A DNA stretch of 64,000 nucleotides, taken from the NCBI GenBank assembly GCA_965222345.1, contig CBDCTS010000007.1, positions 1,302,001-1,366,000 of the forward strand, read 5' to 3'. Below are positions 1 through 8,699 of the stretch, in pieces. The DNA comes from JADFGZ01 sp965222345 (GTDB taxonomy: Bacteria; Acidobacteriota; Terriglobia; 2-12-FULL-54-10). Below the pieces are notes generated by a model. The model saw only the letters and a program-made list of their open reading frames with translations, was not told where the DNA came from and did no database searches. Made by a program: the position numbers and the translations under genes. Position 1 is the first letter of the stretch. Each line of letters starts with the position of its first letter.

Positions 1-423
1 ATCGCCCTGATCTACAACATGATCGGTACGGTAGTGGCCATGACCCACGTGCTGCTCCCGTTCATGGTTCTGCCGCTCTATTCGGTCATGCGCACCATCC
101 CGCAGCAGCAGATGAGCGCCGCCGCCTCGTTGGGCGCCAGCTTCCCGCAGGCGTTCCGGCGCGTTTACTGGCCGCAGACGATCTCCGGCATCGGCGCCGG
201 TTCGCTGCTGGTGTTCATTCTGGCCATCGGCTACTACATCACGCCCGCGCTGGTCGGCGGCCAGAGCGGCCAGCTCATCTCCAACTTCATCGCCTACCAC
301 ATGCAGGTCTCGCTGAACTGGGGTTTGGCGGGCGCGCTCGGCGGGGTCCTGCTGGCATGCGTGGCAGTGCTGTATCTGCTCTACGATCGCGTGGTCGGCG
401 TCGAGCGCATGAGGCTGGGATGA
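1..423 (+). CDS. ABC transporter inner-membrane permease, PotB-type (5' end outside window)
   Basis: This is the C-terminal 140 residues of a binding-protein-dependent transport permease; the frame is open to the first base, so the gene begins upstream. An EAA-type loop is visible (AAASLGASFPQAFRRVYWPQ), the cytoplasmic contact for the ATPase, followed by two hydrophobic segments. Loop and hydrophobic pattern resemble the spermidine/putrescine PotB/PotH class. The stop codon overlaps the next permease start in an ATGA, which shows translational coupling. The substrate cannot be decided from sequence alone: polyamine-type importers also move iron, thiamine or opines. The ATPase and solute-binding protein are presumably upstream. 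Confidence 0.85.
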   Translation: MALIYNMIGTVVAMTHVLLPFMVLPLYSVMRTIPQQQMSAAASLGASFPQAFRRVYWPQTISGIGAGSLLVFILAIGYYITPALVGGQSGQLISNFIAYHMQVSLNWGLAGALGGVLLACVAVLYLLYDRVVGVERMRLG

Positions 424-1259
424 ATATGACAGCGAGCGAGCCCCGGTTCCGCATCGGGCGGGTCGTCTACCTGGCTGTCTGCGGCCTGATCTTCACGTTC
501 CTGCTCGCGCCGCTCCTGGTCATCGTGCCGCTCAGCTTCAACGCCGAGCCATACTTCACCTTCACCGAGGGGATGCTGCGCCTCGATCCGGAGGCGTACT
601 CGCTCCGCTGGTACCGGCAGATCACCGGCGACGACGTGTGGACGCGCGCGCTCGGCAACAGTCTGCTCATCGGCGTCACCGCCACGGCGCTGGCGACGGC
701 GCTCGGCACCCTCGCCGCTCTGGGACTCTCGAGCCGCGCCATGCCGGCGCGCCTCCTCGTGACGGGGCTGCTGATCTCGCCGATGGTCACGCCGCTGATT
801 ATCTCGGCGACGGGGATGTTCTTCTTCTACTCGACCCTCGGCCTGTCCCAGACGCACCTCGGCCTGATCCTGGCTCACGCTGCGCTCGGCACGCCGTTCG
901 TCGTCATTACGGTGACCGCCACGCTGTCCTCCTTCGACACGAACTTGACGCGGGCCGCCGCCAGCCTGGGCGCCGGGCCGTTCCGCACCTTCCGCCGCGT
1001 GCAGCTTCCGCTGATCGCCCCTGGCGTCCTCTCCGGCGCCCTCTTCGCCTTTGCCGCCTCGTTCGACGAGGTAGTCGTAGTGCTCTTCATGGCCGGAGAG
1101 GAGCAGCGCACCATACCTCGTCAGATGTGGGCCGGCATCCGCGAGCAGATCAGCCCGGCCATTCTGGCCGTGGCGACGTTTCTGATCGTCTTCGCGGTGC
1201 TGCTGCTGTGCACCGTCGAGTGGCTGGGACGGCGCGGGGGGGGCAGTGCGAGAGCGTAA
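420..1259 (+). CDS. ABC transporter inner-membrane permease, PotC-type
   Basis: A 279-residue permease of the PotC/PotI class. It has an N-terminal transmembrane helix at about residues 13-35, five more hydrophobic segments, and an EAA loop near residue 180 (AAASLGAGPFRTFRRVQLPL). The start is the ATG that overlaps the upstream stop by ATGA; a second ATG lies two codons later. With the preceding gene it forms the heterodimeric channel of one importer, probably for a polyamine or similar small cation. The family assignment is firm and the substrate is inferred. The gene ends the operon; the following 345 bases are non-coding. Confidence 0.88.
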   Translation: MNMTASEPRFRIGRVVYLAVCGLIFTFLLAPLLVIVPLSFNAEPYFTFTEGMLRLDPEAYSLRWYRQITGDDVWTRALGNSLLIGVTATALATALGTLAALGLSSRAMPARLLVTGLLISPMVTPLIISATGMFFFYSTLGLSQTHLGLILAHAALGTPFVVITVTATLSSFDTNLTRAAASLGAGPFRTFRRVQLPLIAPGVLSGALFAFAASFDEVVVVLFMAGEEQRTIPRQMWAGIREQISPAILAVATFLIVFAVLLLCTVEWLGRRGGGSARA

Positions 1260-1604
1260 TGCTCGCCATGATCGTAACCCTCTTTTCTTAAAAAGAGCTG
1301 GAATGAGCACGGAGAGCGGTTCGATGCCTCTCGCATTGCTGATCGTGGTAAACTACGGTGAGACTCCAAGCGGCCCGAGGTGCGGATGCTATGGGAGAGC
1401 GCGACCCGGCTCAACGAAGACTTTTTCAACGAGATCATCCGCCAACCCCCGTGTCGCTGAACAGGAATTCTCTCCAAGCCCCGTTGCGGTCCTCGCCGGG
1501 CCTGAACTACGCGACGGCCAAGAGGGTGCCGGGGCTTTCGCCCTCCAAACCAGCCATCGATCCCACGCGCCTTCAGTTCGTGGAATAGGAAAGGAGTGAA
1601 ACTA
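1260..1604. other. gene-free spacer leading into the Cache array
   Basis: No credible gene. An A/T-rich inverted repeat (CTCTTTT / AAAAGAG) lies at 1280-1297, too weak to call a terminator. From about 1476 the sequence is the first copy of the roughly 110-125 base leader that recurs before each Cache gene (copies begin about 1476, 2677 and, shortened, 3799). It ends in a well-spaced AAGGAG at 1591-1596. Confidence 0.6.
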
Positions 1605-2600
1605 ATGAAACTTAGTCTTCCCCCATCCCTGATTCTCTTAGTCCTACTGTGCGCCGCGCCGCAATCTTTCGGCGCCGATGAACCCGTGTCTTGCTCGGAT
1701 CACACCATCAACGCCAGCGCTTTGCTCACAACGGGGAACGTTGAGGCGTTCGTTCAATGCGCCTATGAGCATGTCCAGGAAGTGGGTTTTGAGGAGGCCC
1801 GCCGGGCCTTCCACGAGGACGAGCGTTGGAGAAGCGGCCCAACCTATGTCTTCGTCGACGAAATGACGCCGGTACCCGGGGCGTCTCGCGCTTTCGTCTT
1901 CCCACCCGATCCGTCGCTGGAAGGGCAACCCTGGGGGCCGCTGGTCGACGACTTCGGCAGCGACTTGATCCTGGAATTTTATCGTGTTGCGACTGGCTTC
2001 GGTAAGGGCTGGGTCTACTATTCTTTCACGAACCCAGCGACGGGCAAGGCTGAACCCAAGGCTTCCTACTTCAAGGCAATCGACTGGGAGGGGAATGCGG
2101 CCGCGATCGGCGCGGGCATCTACCGGCGCGACCTGCCCGCCACCTGCGCGGCGGAAGAGGTCAACGCCAGCCTGCTCGAATCCGATCCTTCCAACGCGCG
2201 GCTGCAGGAGTTCGTCCGTTGCGCCGCCATGGAGCTGGAATCGAATGGGTATTTTGCCATCGGGGCGCTATCCGGCTATCCCCGCTGGCGAAACCAGTCG
2301 ATCTACGTGTTCGGCCTGGATACCTACGGCAACCCGCTGTTCAGCGGCAATCTCTACAACCAGTCGTGGTGGGGCGCCCTTACGCCCGAGTTGAACGACC
2401 ATGTGGACGGACCCTTTGGGGGCCGGGATGTGGTGAGCGTCGGCGACACGTTCGGTGAAACCTTCCTGTACTACTCGACGCGCAATCCCTTCACCGGAAT
2501 GATGCAGGGCAAGGTGGCTTTCGTGAAGAGGATCGTGGTCTATGGTCTGCCGATTCTGGTCGGCTCCGGCTATTATCTGGACGGCGAGGAGGGTCCGTAG
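1605..2600 (+). CDS. secreted tandem double-Cache protein, copy 1 of 3
   Basis: A 331-residue exported protein with a signal peptide at residues 1-23 (hydrophobic core, cut near SFG-ADE). Two homologous Cache-type ligand-binding repeats follow, about residues 45-175 and 190-328. Each has a helical Cys-containing segment, a DERW/PRWR turn, a Y-V-F strand, and an aromatic GWVYYSF-N-P-TG-type strand ending in GAGIYRRD or GSGYYLDG, the signature seen in sCache_2 domains. Each repeat has a conserved Cys pair, which suggests a disulphide. No transmembrane anchor or signalling domain follows, so it is a soluble periplasmic binding or sensor-partner protein. The ATG at 1605 is preferred because AAGGAG sits 8 bases upstream; an upstream GTG at 1596 overlaps the ribosome site. 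Ligand unknown. Confidence 0.75.
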   Translation: MKLSLPPSLILLVLLCAAPQSFGADEPVSCSDHTINASALLTTGNVEAFVQCAYEHVQEVGFEEARRAFHEDERWRSGPTYVFVDEMTPVPGASRAFVFPPDPSLEGQPWGPLVDDFGSDLILEFYRVATGFGKGWVYYSFTNPATGKAEPKASYFKAIDWEGNAAAIGAGIYRRDLPATCAAEEVNASLLESDPSNARLQEFVRCAAMELESNGYFAIGALSGYPRWRNQSIYVFGLDTYGNPLFSGNLYNQSWWGALTPELNDHVDGPFGGRDVVSVGDTFGETFLYYSTRNPFTGMMQGKVAFVKRIVVYGLPILVGSGYYLDGEEGP

Positions 2601-2676
2601 GCCGGGCCAGGGTGCCTTATTTGCTTAACCCCTTGACGGCGTGCGGGGCTTGAGGAAGGTTATTTTGTGACACTCA

Positions 2677-2805
2677 AAGCCCCGTCGCGGTCCTCGCCGG
2701 GCCTGAACTACGGGACGGCCCAGGGAGTGCCGGGGCTCCCGCCCTCAAAACTGCCATCGCTCCCACGCGCCTTCAACACGTGGAATAGCTAAGGAGATGA
2801 AACTG
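2677..2805 (+). repeat. leader repeat copy 2 of the Cache array
   Basis: The 129 bases before Cache copy 2 match the sequence before copy 1 (1476-1604) over nearly their whole length, and the stretch 3799-3910 before copy 3 matches the last ~110 bases. All three share AACTACG-GACG, CTCCCACGCGCCTTCA and GTGGAATAG, then the ribosome site. The leader has therefore been duplicated together with the gene. The unit period is about 1.2 kb between copies 1 and 2 and 1.1 kb between copies 2 and 3. It may carry a promoter or RNA element, but I see no clear -35/-10 pair. Confidence 0.8.
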
Positions 2806-3798
2806 ATGAAACTTAGCCTCCCTCCATCTTTGGTTCTCTTAGTCCTACTGTGCGCCGCGCCGCAAGCTTTTGGCACCACCGAACCCGTGCCGTGCGCGAA
2901 TAAATCCATCGTTGCCAGCGCCGTGCGCACACTGGGGGACATTCAGGCGTTCGTTCAATGCGCCTATGAGTATGTCCAGGAAGTGGGTTTTGAGGAGGCC
3001 CGCCGGGCCTTCCACGAGGACGAGCGTTGGAGAAGCGGTCCCATCTATGTCGTCGTCAGCGAAGTGGCACAAATGCCCGAGATGGCTCGTGCTTTCGTCT
3101 TTCCGCCCGCCCCTTCGCAGGAAGGGCAACCCTGGGGGCCGCTGGTCGATGTCTTCGGCAACGACTACGTCGTGGAACTACACCGTATCCTGAACAGCTT
3201 CAGCACGGGTTGGCTCTACTACTCCGTCACAAACCCAACGACGGGCAGGGATGAGCCGAAGGTTTCCTACCTCAAGAGCATCCACTGGGACGGGAACCCG
3301 GCCTCGATCAGCGCGGGAATTTACCGCCGTGACCTTCCCGGCACCTGCGAGGCGGAAGAGGTCAACGCCATGCAGCTCGAAGCAGCGCCTTCCGCCCAGA
3401 GGCTGCAGGAGTTTGTCCGTTGCGCCGCCATGGAGCTGGAAGCGAATGGGTACTTCGCCATCCGGGCGCTATCCAGCGATCCCCGCTGGCGAAGCCAATC
3501 GATCTACGTGTTCGGCCTGGATGCCTACGGCAACGCGCTGTTCAGCGGCGATCCCTACAGCCAGTGGTGGGGCGTCCTTGCTCCCGAGTTGAACGACCGT
3601 GTGGACGGACCCTTTGGGGGCCGGGATGTGGTGAGCGTCGGCGACGCCTTCGGTGAAACCTTCCTGCACTACTCGACGCGCAATCCTTCCACCGGGATGC
3701 TGCAGCGCAAGGCGGCTTTCGTCAAGAGGATCGTGGTCTATGGCCTGCCGATTCTGGTCGCCGCCGGCTATTATCTGGACGGTGAGGAGGGTCCGTAG
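2806..3798 (+). CDS. secreted tandem double-Cache protein, copy 2 of 3
   Basis: A 330-residue paralogue of the preceding gene with the same signal peptide, two Cache-type repeats, the Cys pair per repeat, and the same C-terminal YYLDGEEGP. Most differences sit in the first repeat, in the loops that would line the binding pocket (for example around residues 85-115), while the framework and the second repeat are nearly constant. That pattern fits diversification of ligand specificity after duplication, though this is inference. The ATG at 2806 lies 9 bases after AAGGAG (2791-2796); the ATG at 2797 would abut the ribosome site. Copies 1 and 3 are immediate neighbours in the same orientation, probably co-transcribed or each driven by its own copied leader. 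Confidence 0.75.
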   Translation: MKLSLPPSLVLLVLLCAAPQAFGTTEPVPCANKSIVASAVRTLGDIQAFVQCAYEYVQEVGFEEARRAFHEDERWRSGPIYVVVSEVAQMPEMARAFVFPPAPSQEGQPWGPLVDVFGNDYVVELHRILNSFSTGWLYYSVTNPTTGRDEPKVSYLKSIHWDGNPASISAGIYRRDLPGTCEAEEVNAMQLEAAPSAQRLQEFVRCAAMELEANGYFAIRALSSDPRWRSQSIYVFGLDAYGNALFSGDPYSQWWGVLAPELNDRVDGPFGGRDVVSVGDAFGETFLHYSTRNPSTGMLQRKAAFVKRIVVYGLPILVAAGYYLDGEEGP

Positions 3799-3910
3799 GC
3801 CGGGCCTGAACTACGCGACGACCAAAAGGGGGTGCAGGGGTTCCCACCCTCCAAAACCGCCATTGCTCCCACGCGCCTTCAACTCGTGGAATAGCAAGGA
3901 GATGAAACTG

Positions 3911-5044
3911 ATGAAACTTAACCTCCCCCCATCTCTGGTTCTCTTAATTTTACTATGCGCCGCGCCGCAGGCTTTTGGCGCCGATGAACCCGTGTCTTGC
4001 TCGGATCACTCCATCGTTGCCAGCGCCGTGCGCACACTGGGGGACGTTCAGGCGTTCGTTCAATGCGCCTACGAGTTTGTCCAGGAAGTGAGCTTTGAGG
4101 AAGCCCGCAGGGCCTTTAACGAGGACGAGCGTTGGAAAAGCGGCCCCATCTATGTCTTCGTCTCCGAAGTGACGCCGATGAGCGATCAGGCCCGACTTTT
4201 CGTCTTCCCGCCCGCCCGGCCGAGGGAAGGATCAAGCTTAGGACTGTTGATCGACGCCTACGGCAACGACTACTACAAGGAACAGCATCGTATCGTGAGC
4301 GGCTTCGGCGCGGGCTGGCTCTACTACTCCTTCTTAAACCCCGCGACCGGCCGGGATGAACCGAAGGCTACCTACATCAAGGGCATCGACTGGGACGGGA
4401 ATGCGGCCGCGATCGGCGCGGGCATCTACCGCCGCGACCTTCCCGGCACCTGCGAGGCGGAAGAGGTCAACGCCATGCAATTCGAGGCAGAGCCTTCCGA
4501 CCAGAGGCTGCAGGAGTTTGTCCGTTGCGCCGCCATGGAGCTGGAATCGAATGGGTACTTCGCCATCCGGGCGTTATCCAGCGATCCCCGCTGGCGAAAC
4601 CAATCGATCTACGTGTTCGGCCTGGATACCTACGGCAACACGCTGTTCAGCGGCAATCTCTACAGCCAGCCGTGGTGGGGCGTCCCTGCTCCCGAGTTGA
4701 ACGACCGTGTGGACGGACCCTTTGGGGGCCGGGATGTGGTGAGCGTCAGCGACGCCTTCGGTGAAGCCTTCCTGCACTACTCGACGCTCAATCCCTCCAC
4801 CGGGATGCTGCAACGCAAGGTGGCTTTCGTCAAGAGGATAATGGTCTATGGTCTACCGATTCTGGTCGCCGCCGGCTATTATCTGGACGAAGGTGTTCAA
4901 ACGGGGTTGGTAGGGGACCCTAACGGCAGTGCGGAACACCCAACAGGTGGCGACTCCCCTAGTGCAGGCCAAGGCGGCAGCGCAACACTCCTGTATTGGC
5001 AGGCGCCAACAATCCTCAACCCCTACTTCTCTATCGGCATCTAA
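3911..5044 (+). CDS. secreted double-Cache protein, copy 3 of 3, C-terminally fused to a solute-binding-protein fragment
   Basis: The first ~326 residues are the third Cache paralogue (signal peptide, two Cache repeats). Homology to copies 1 and 2 stops abruptly at base 4889, within YYLD. Instead of GEEGP and a stop, the frame continues 51 residues through a Gly/Ser/Pro-rich linker into LLYWQAPTILNPYFS, the hallmark start of the mature part of family-5 (peptide/nickel) solute-binding proteins, then stops at 5044. The rest of that protein continues in another frame. The start at 3911 is chosen for its 9-base spacing from AAGGAG. As read, it encodes a Cache protein with a foreign tail; if the frameshift is an assembly error it would be an 898-residue Cache-SBP fusion. 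Confidence 0.7.
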   Translation: MKLNLPPSLVLLILLCAAPQAFGADEPVSCSDHSIVASAVRTLGDVQAFVQCAYEFVQEVSFEEARRAFNEDERWKSGPIYVFVSEVTPMSDQARLFVFPPARPREGSSLGLLIDAYGNDYYKEQHRIVSGFGAGWLYYSFLNPATGRDEPKATYIKGIDWDGNAAAIGAGIYRRDLPGTCEAEEVNAMQFEAEPSDQRLQEFVRCAAMELESNGYFAIRALSSDPRWRNQSIYVFGLDTYGNTLFSGNLYSQPWWGVPAPELNDRVDGPFGGRDVVSVSDAFGEAFLHYSTLNPSTGMLQRKVAFVKRIMVYGLPILVAAGYYLDEGVQTGLVGDPNGSAEHPTGGDSPSAGQGGSATLLYWQAPTILNPYFSIGI

Positions 5045-6608
5045 GGATGCCGAGGCGGCATCGCTCGTCATCGAGCCGCTCGCCGAGTACAACCCGAACG
5101 GTGAGATAGTCACCGTTCTGGCTACCCTCATCCCAACCCTTGAGAACGGCGGTATCTCGGACGACCGGACCAGGATTACCTGGAATATCCGGGAGGACGT
5201 GGTCTGGTCCGACGGCACGCCGCTCACCGCGAACGACGTTGTTTTTACGTGGCGATACTGCACCGCACCCGGCGGCGGCGGCGCCGCAGCGTCGAGCTTC
5301 GAGAATGTGGCTTCCGTTGATGCAGTCGACGAGCGAACCGTCAGCATCACGTTCGATGGACCGAAATCGTTCCCCTATGCCCCGTTTATGTCCTACAACA
5401 GCCCCATCCTCCAAGCCTCGCAGTTCGCCGACTGCCTGGGCGCGGCGGCTGCCGACTGTACCGATGCGAACTTTAGGCCGATCGGCACGGGTCCATACGT
5501 CGTGGCCGATTTCCGCACCAATGATACCGTCCTCTACGAGTTCAATCTTCTCTACCACGGTGTCGAATCCGGTCTTCCGTATTTCAGTGAGGTGATCCTG
5601 AAAGGGGGAGGCGACGCGGCTGCTGCGGCAAGATCTGTTCTTCAGCTCAACGAGGCCGACTATGCCTGGAACCTTCAGGTCGAACCCGAAATCCTCGTTT
5701 CGATAGCCGCGGGAGGAGAAGGAACCGTTGTCTCGGCCTTCGCCACGTTGGTCGAACGCCTGATGATCAACCAAACCAATCCGGATGCCAGCCTGGGCGA
5801 TCTTCGTTCGGAGTATGCAGACGGCACCAACCCGCACCCGTTCCTGACCGATCCGGTCGTCGGCCGGGCTCTTTCGCTGGCCATCGACCGCGACACCTTG
5901 GTCAGGACCGGTTACGGCGAGCACGCCGGACGGCCGACCTGCAACCTCTGGCCGGCTCCACCAGCCCAGGCATCGACCAACAACGATGAATGCCTCGTCC
6001 AGCACATGGATCTCGCGAGAGAGATTCTCGACGACGCCGGGATCGTGGATTCCGACGGCGACGGCGTGCGGGAGCGTGAAGGCGTTCCGCTCGAGATCCT
6101 CTTCCAGACTTCGACGAACTCGGTGCGTCAGACCACCCAGGAGCTGATCAAGGGCTGGTGGGCGGAGCTTGGTGTCGAGACCGAACTGAAGAATATCGAT
6201 CAGTCGGTGTTCTTCGGCGGTGACCCGGACAGCCCTGACACCCTGGGCAAGTTCTACGCCGACGTTCAGATGTACGCCAACAGCGGCGTGGATCCGGAGA
6301 GCTACTTTGGCTCCTGGATCACCGACCAGATCGCTGGAGCAGCCAACTCTTTCCTCGGTCAAAACGTCCAGCGCTTCCAGTCTGACGAATACGATCGGCT
6401 CCATACCGATCTGCACAACACTGTCGATATGGAACAGCGTAATCAGATCACGATCGCGCTCAACGACCTGCTTGTCGGGAGCTACTCGATTATCCCGCTG
6501 ATTCACCGCGGAAACGTGTCGGCTCACTCGAACGATATTGAGGGCGTCTGGATGAACGCGTGGGATTCGGAGCTGTGGAACTTCGAAACGTGGACGCGTC
6601 GTAACTAA
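4890..6608 (+). pseudogene. peptide-type ABC transporter solute-binding protein (SBP_bac_5), 5'-replaced and frameshifted
   Basis: From 4890 the sequence encodes a family-5 extracellular solute-binding protein of the oligopeptide/dipeptide/nickel type. Visible are the LLYWQAPTILNPYFS start, EPLAEYNPNGE, the WSDGTPLTANDVVFTW block, IGTGPYVVADF, and a C-terminal WNFETWTRRN. The reading frame shifts by one base at about 5039-5042: GGC-ATC-T-AAG should read as a single codon before AAG GAT GCC. Its own signal peptide and lipobox are absent, replaced by the Cache gene fused upstream. It is a partial or inactive gene unless the extra base is a sequencing error. No peptide permease genes are next to it; the nearby permeases are of the polyamine class and lie before the Cache array. 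Confidence 0.75.
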
Positions 6609-6697
6609 CCGATCGATGCAACCCTACATCATCAAGCGAACGCGGCAGAGTTGCATCTGTTCGAATTGATCGCCAAAATGGCCGGATAAAGACCAAG

Positions 6698-6738
6698 GGG
6701 AGATTTCCCGCCTGCCAGGCAGGTACAGGGAATCTCCC
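6698..6738 (+). terminator. large hairpin, probable terminator after the SBP gene
   Basis: GGGAGATTTCCC pairs with GGGAATCTCCC with one bulged T, and the loop itself contains CCTGCC-A-GGCAGG. The structure is long and GC-rich, but only a short T run follows about 37 bases downstream, so intrinsic termination is likely but not certain. Confidence 0.5.
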
Positions 6739-6825
6739 GCCGGTTTGGACCGTGCTTTTGACCGGCTCGGGCGATTTCCGCCTTTCGGGAGTCGCAGAGA
6801 GACATCCTGAAGTTATCGCTTTCCC

Positions 6826-6834
6826 TGCTATAAT
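6826..6834 (+). promoter_or_regulatory. extended -10 promoter for panB-panC
   Basis: TGC-TATAAT is a perfect extended -10 hexamer. No good -35 is visible, as is usual for extended -10 promoters. Transcription would start near 6841, giving a leader of about 86 bases before the panB GTG. Confidence 0.6.
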
Positions 6835-6926
6835 GTAGCCGCGGCGGAGCTTGTAGCCCTGTTCGGTGCGTGCAAATCCCTGTAGTCTCTCTGCCCGGCG
6901 AACTTTTTTAGCAAGGTGGAATCGCG

Positions 6927-7781
6927 GTGGCAAACGCAAAGCGAGTGACCACTACCCAGGTTGTAAAAAAGAAGCAGAAGGCAGAAAAGATCGTCATGAT
7001 CACTGCCTACGATTATCCGACCGCCTGCCTGGTGGACGAAGCCGGCGTCGATGTAGTTTTAGTGGGAGATTCCCTGGGGATGGTGATCTTGGGCTACGAA
7101 ACCACCCTGCCGGTGACATTGGACGAGATGGTTCACCACACCAAGGCGGTTGCTCGCGGGGTGAAGCGGGCGCTGGTCGCTGCGGACCTGCCGTTTCTCT
7201 CCTATCAAACGGGGCCTGCCGAGGCGCTCCGCAGCGCGGGACGCCTGCTTCAGGAGGCTGCGGCCGCGGCGGTCAAGCTAGAGGGCGGTGCAAACGTCTG
7301 CCCTCAGATCCAGGCGCTGGTCGGCGCGGGAATTCCCGTGATCGGCCATCTGGGGCTGACTCCCCAATCCATTCACGTTTTTGGCGGTTACAAGCTGCAG
7401 GGGCGGGGCGAAGAGGCGGCGCAGAAAATGCTGGCCGACGCCAGGGCAATCGAACAGGCCGGGGCCTTTTGTTTGGTGCTGGAATGCATTCCCGAAGAGT
7501 TGGCTGCCCGCATCACCGGCAGCATCTCAATCCCGACCATCGGAATCGGAGCTGGGGCGCAATGCGACGGGCAAGTGCTGGTTCTGCATGACATGCTCGG
7601 CATCACCGGCAAGGTCAGGCCGCGTTTTGTAAAACAATATGCACGCCTGGAGGAAACGATGCGCGAGGCCGTAGGGCAATACACCCAGGAAGTCCGCCAG
7701 GGTCGGTTTCCCGCGCCCGAGCATAGCTTCGCTTCCGAAGAAATCGCAAGCCCCCCTGTCCCATTCCTGAAAAAGAGATGA
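6927..7781 (+). CDS. panB: 3-methyl-2-oxobutanoate hydroxymethyltransferase (ketopantoate hydroxymethyltransferase)
   Basis: PanB transfers a hydroxymethyl group from 5,10-methylene-THF to alpha-ketoisovalerate, the first step of pantothenate (CoA) synthesis in the cytosol. The 284-residue length is normal for this decameric TIM-barrel enzyme. Metal- and substrate-binding motifs are present: MITAYDYP near the N-terminus, VVLVGDSLGMV, LEGG near residue 113, the IPVIGHLGLTPQS block, and IGIGAG near residue 210. The GTG start follows an AAGGTGG ribosome site. It overlaps panC by ATGA, so the two are translated as a pair. Confidence 0.96.
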   Translation: MANAKRVTTTQVVKKKQKAEKIVMITAYDYPTACLVDEAGVDVVLVGDSLGMVILGYETTLPVTLDEMVHHTKAVARGVKRALVAADLPFLSYQTGPAEALRSAGRLLQEAAAAAVKLEGGANVCPQIQALVGAGIPVIGHLGLTPQSIHVFGGYKLQGRGEEAAQKMLADARAIEQAGAFCLVLECIPEELAARITGSISIPTIGIGAGAQCDGQVLVLHDMLGITGKVRPRFVKQYARLEETMREAVGQYTQEVRQGRFPAPEHSFASEEIASPPVPFLKKR

Positions 7782-8644
7782 CGGTCGTCCTTCGCACGAT
7801 CCCGGAAACAAGACGCTGGGTTCAATCAGAGCGGACAAGCAGCCAAACCCTCGGCTTGGTGCCTACCATGGGCAGCTTTCACGAAGGGCACCTCAGCCTC
7901 ATCCGCCGGGCGCGGCAGAGCTGCGACCGAACGATGGTCTCCATTTTCGTGAATCCGTTGCAGTTCGCACCCGGAGAAGATTATGTGCGCTATCCCAGGG
8001 ACCTCGACCGCGACCTTTCGCTGGCGACCCGGGAAGGCGTTGCCGCCGTCTTTCATCCGGAAACGGAGGAAATGTACCCGAACGGGATAGTCACTTCCAT
8101 TGGCGTGGGAAAACTGGGGGAGGCATTGTGCGGCGCCTCGCGCCCCGGACACTTTCAGGGGGTTGCGACCGTAGTCGCCAAGCTCTTTAATATTGTCCAG
8201 CCGGACCTCGCCTTTTTTGGACAGAAAGACGCGCAGCAGACTTTGATCATGAAAACCATGACTCAGGAGCTGAACTGGCCGCTCCAGATCGTGGTCTGTG
8301 CCACGGTGCGCGAGCCGGACGGGGTGGCATACAGTTCGCGGAACAGTTACTTGAGCGCGGAGGAGCGCTCCCGCGCTTCTGTGCTTTACCGTTCTCTCCG
8401 GCTGGCGGAAAACCTGATTCACTCCGGTGCGCGGGACGCAGCCGGCGTGGAGGGCGAGATGCGCAAAATGATCCAGGATGTGTCCGGGGCGGAGCTCGAT
8501 TACGCGCGGGTGGTGGATCCGGCTACGCTCGAAGCGTTGCAGCAGATCAACGGAGAAGTGCTCGCCGCCGTTGCGGTGCGCTTTGGAAAGACGCGCCTGA
8601 TTGACAACCTGATCATCGCCCCGTGGGGCCAGGAGAAAGAATAA
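7778..8644 (+). CDS. panC: pantothenate synthetase (pantoate--beta-alanine ligase)
   Basis: PanC joins pantoate and beta-alanine with ATP through a pantoyl-adenylate, the step after PanB and ketopantoate reductase. The 288 residues contain the nucleotidyltransferase motifs: PTMGSFHEGHLSLI (the HIGH-like signature), VNPLQFAPGEDYVRYPR, FGQKDAQQ and the KMSKS-equivalent SSRNSYLS. The start codon overlaps the panB stop. Ketopantoate reductase (panE) and aspartate decarboxylase (panD) are not in the window. Confidence 0.96.
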   Translation: MTVVLRTIPETRRWVQSERTSSQTLGLVPTMGSFHEGHLSLIRRARQSCDRTMVSIFVNPLQFAPGEDYVRYPRDLDRDLSLATREGVAAVFHPETEEMYPNGIVTSIGVGKLGEALCGASRPGHFQGVATVVAKLFNIVQPDLAFFGQKDAQQTLIMKTMTQELNWPLQIVVCATVREPDGVAYSSRNSYLSAEERSRASVLYRSLRLAENLIHSGARDAAGVEGEMRKMIQDVSGAELDYARVVDPATLEALQQINGEVLAAVAVRFGKTRLIDNLIIAPWGQEKE

Positions 8645-8699
8645 CCATGCGCCTTGGCAAAGGGCAGCCGGCGGCAGGCTCTGCGGAGGAGTGAGCATC

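Larger units (their letters stand above)
6609..6926. other. gene-free spacer between SBP pseudogene and panB
   Basis: This stretch holds a strong hairpin (6698-6738) and the panB promoter (6826-6834), both listed separately. No open frame of interest is present. Confidence 0.6.

Noticed and set aside
1369..1463. Short frame reading RPEVRMLWESATRLNEDFFN before the Cache array
   Set aside because: It looks protein-like but is only about 30 codons between two stops, and the family could not be fixed.
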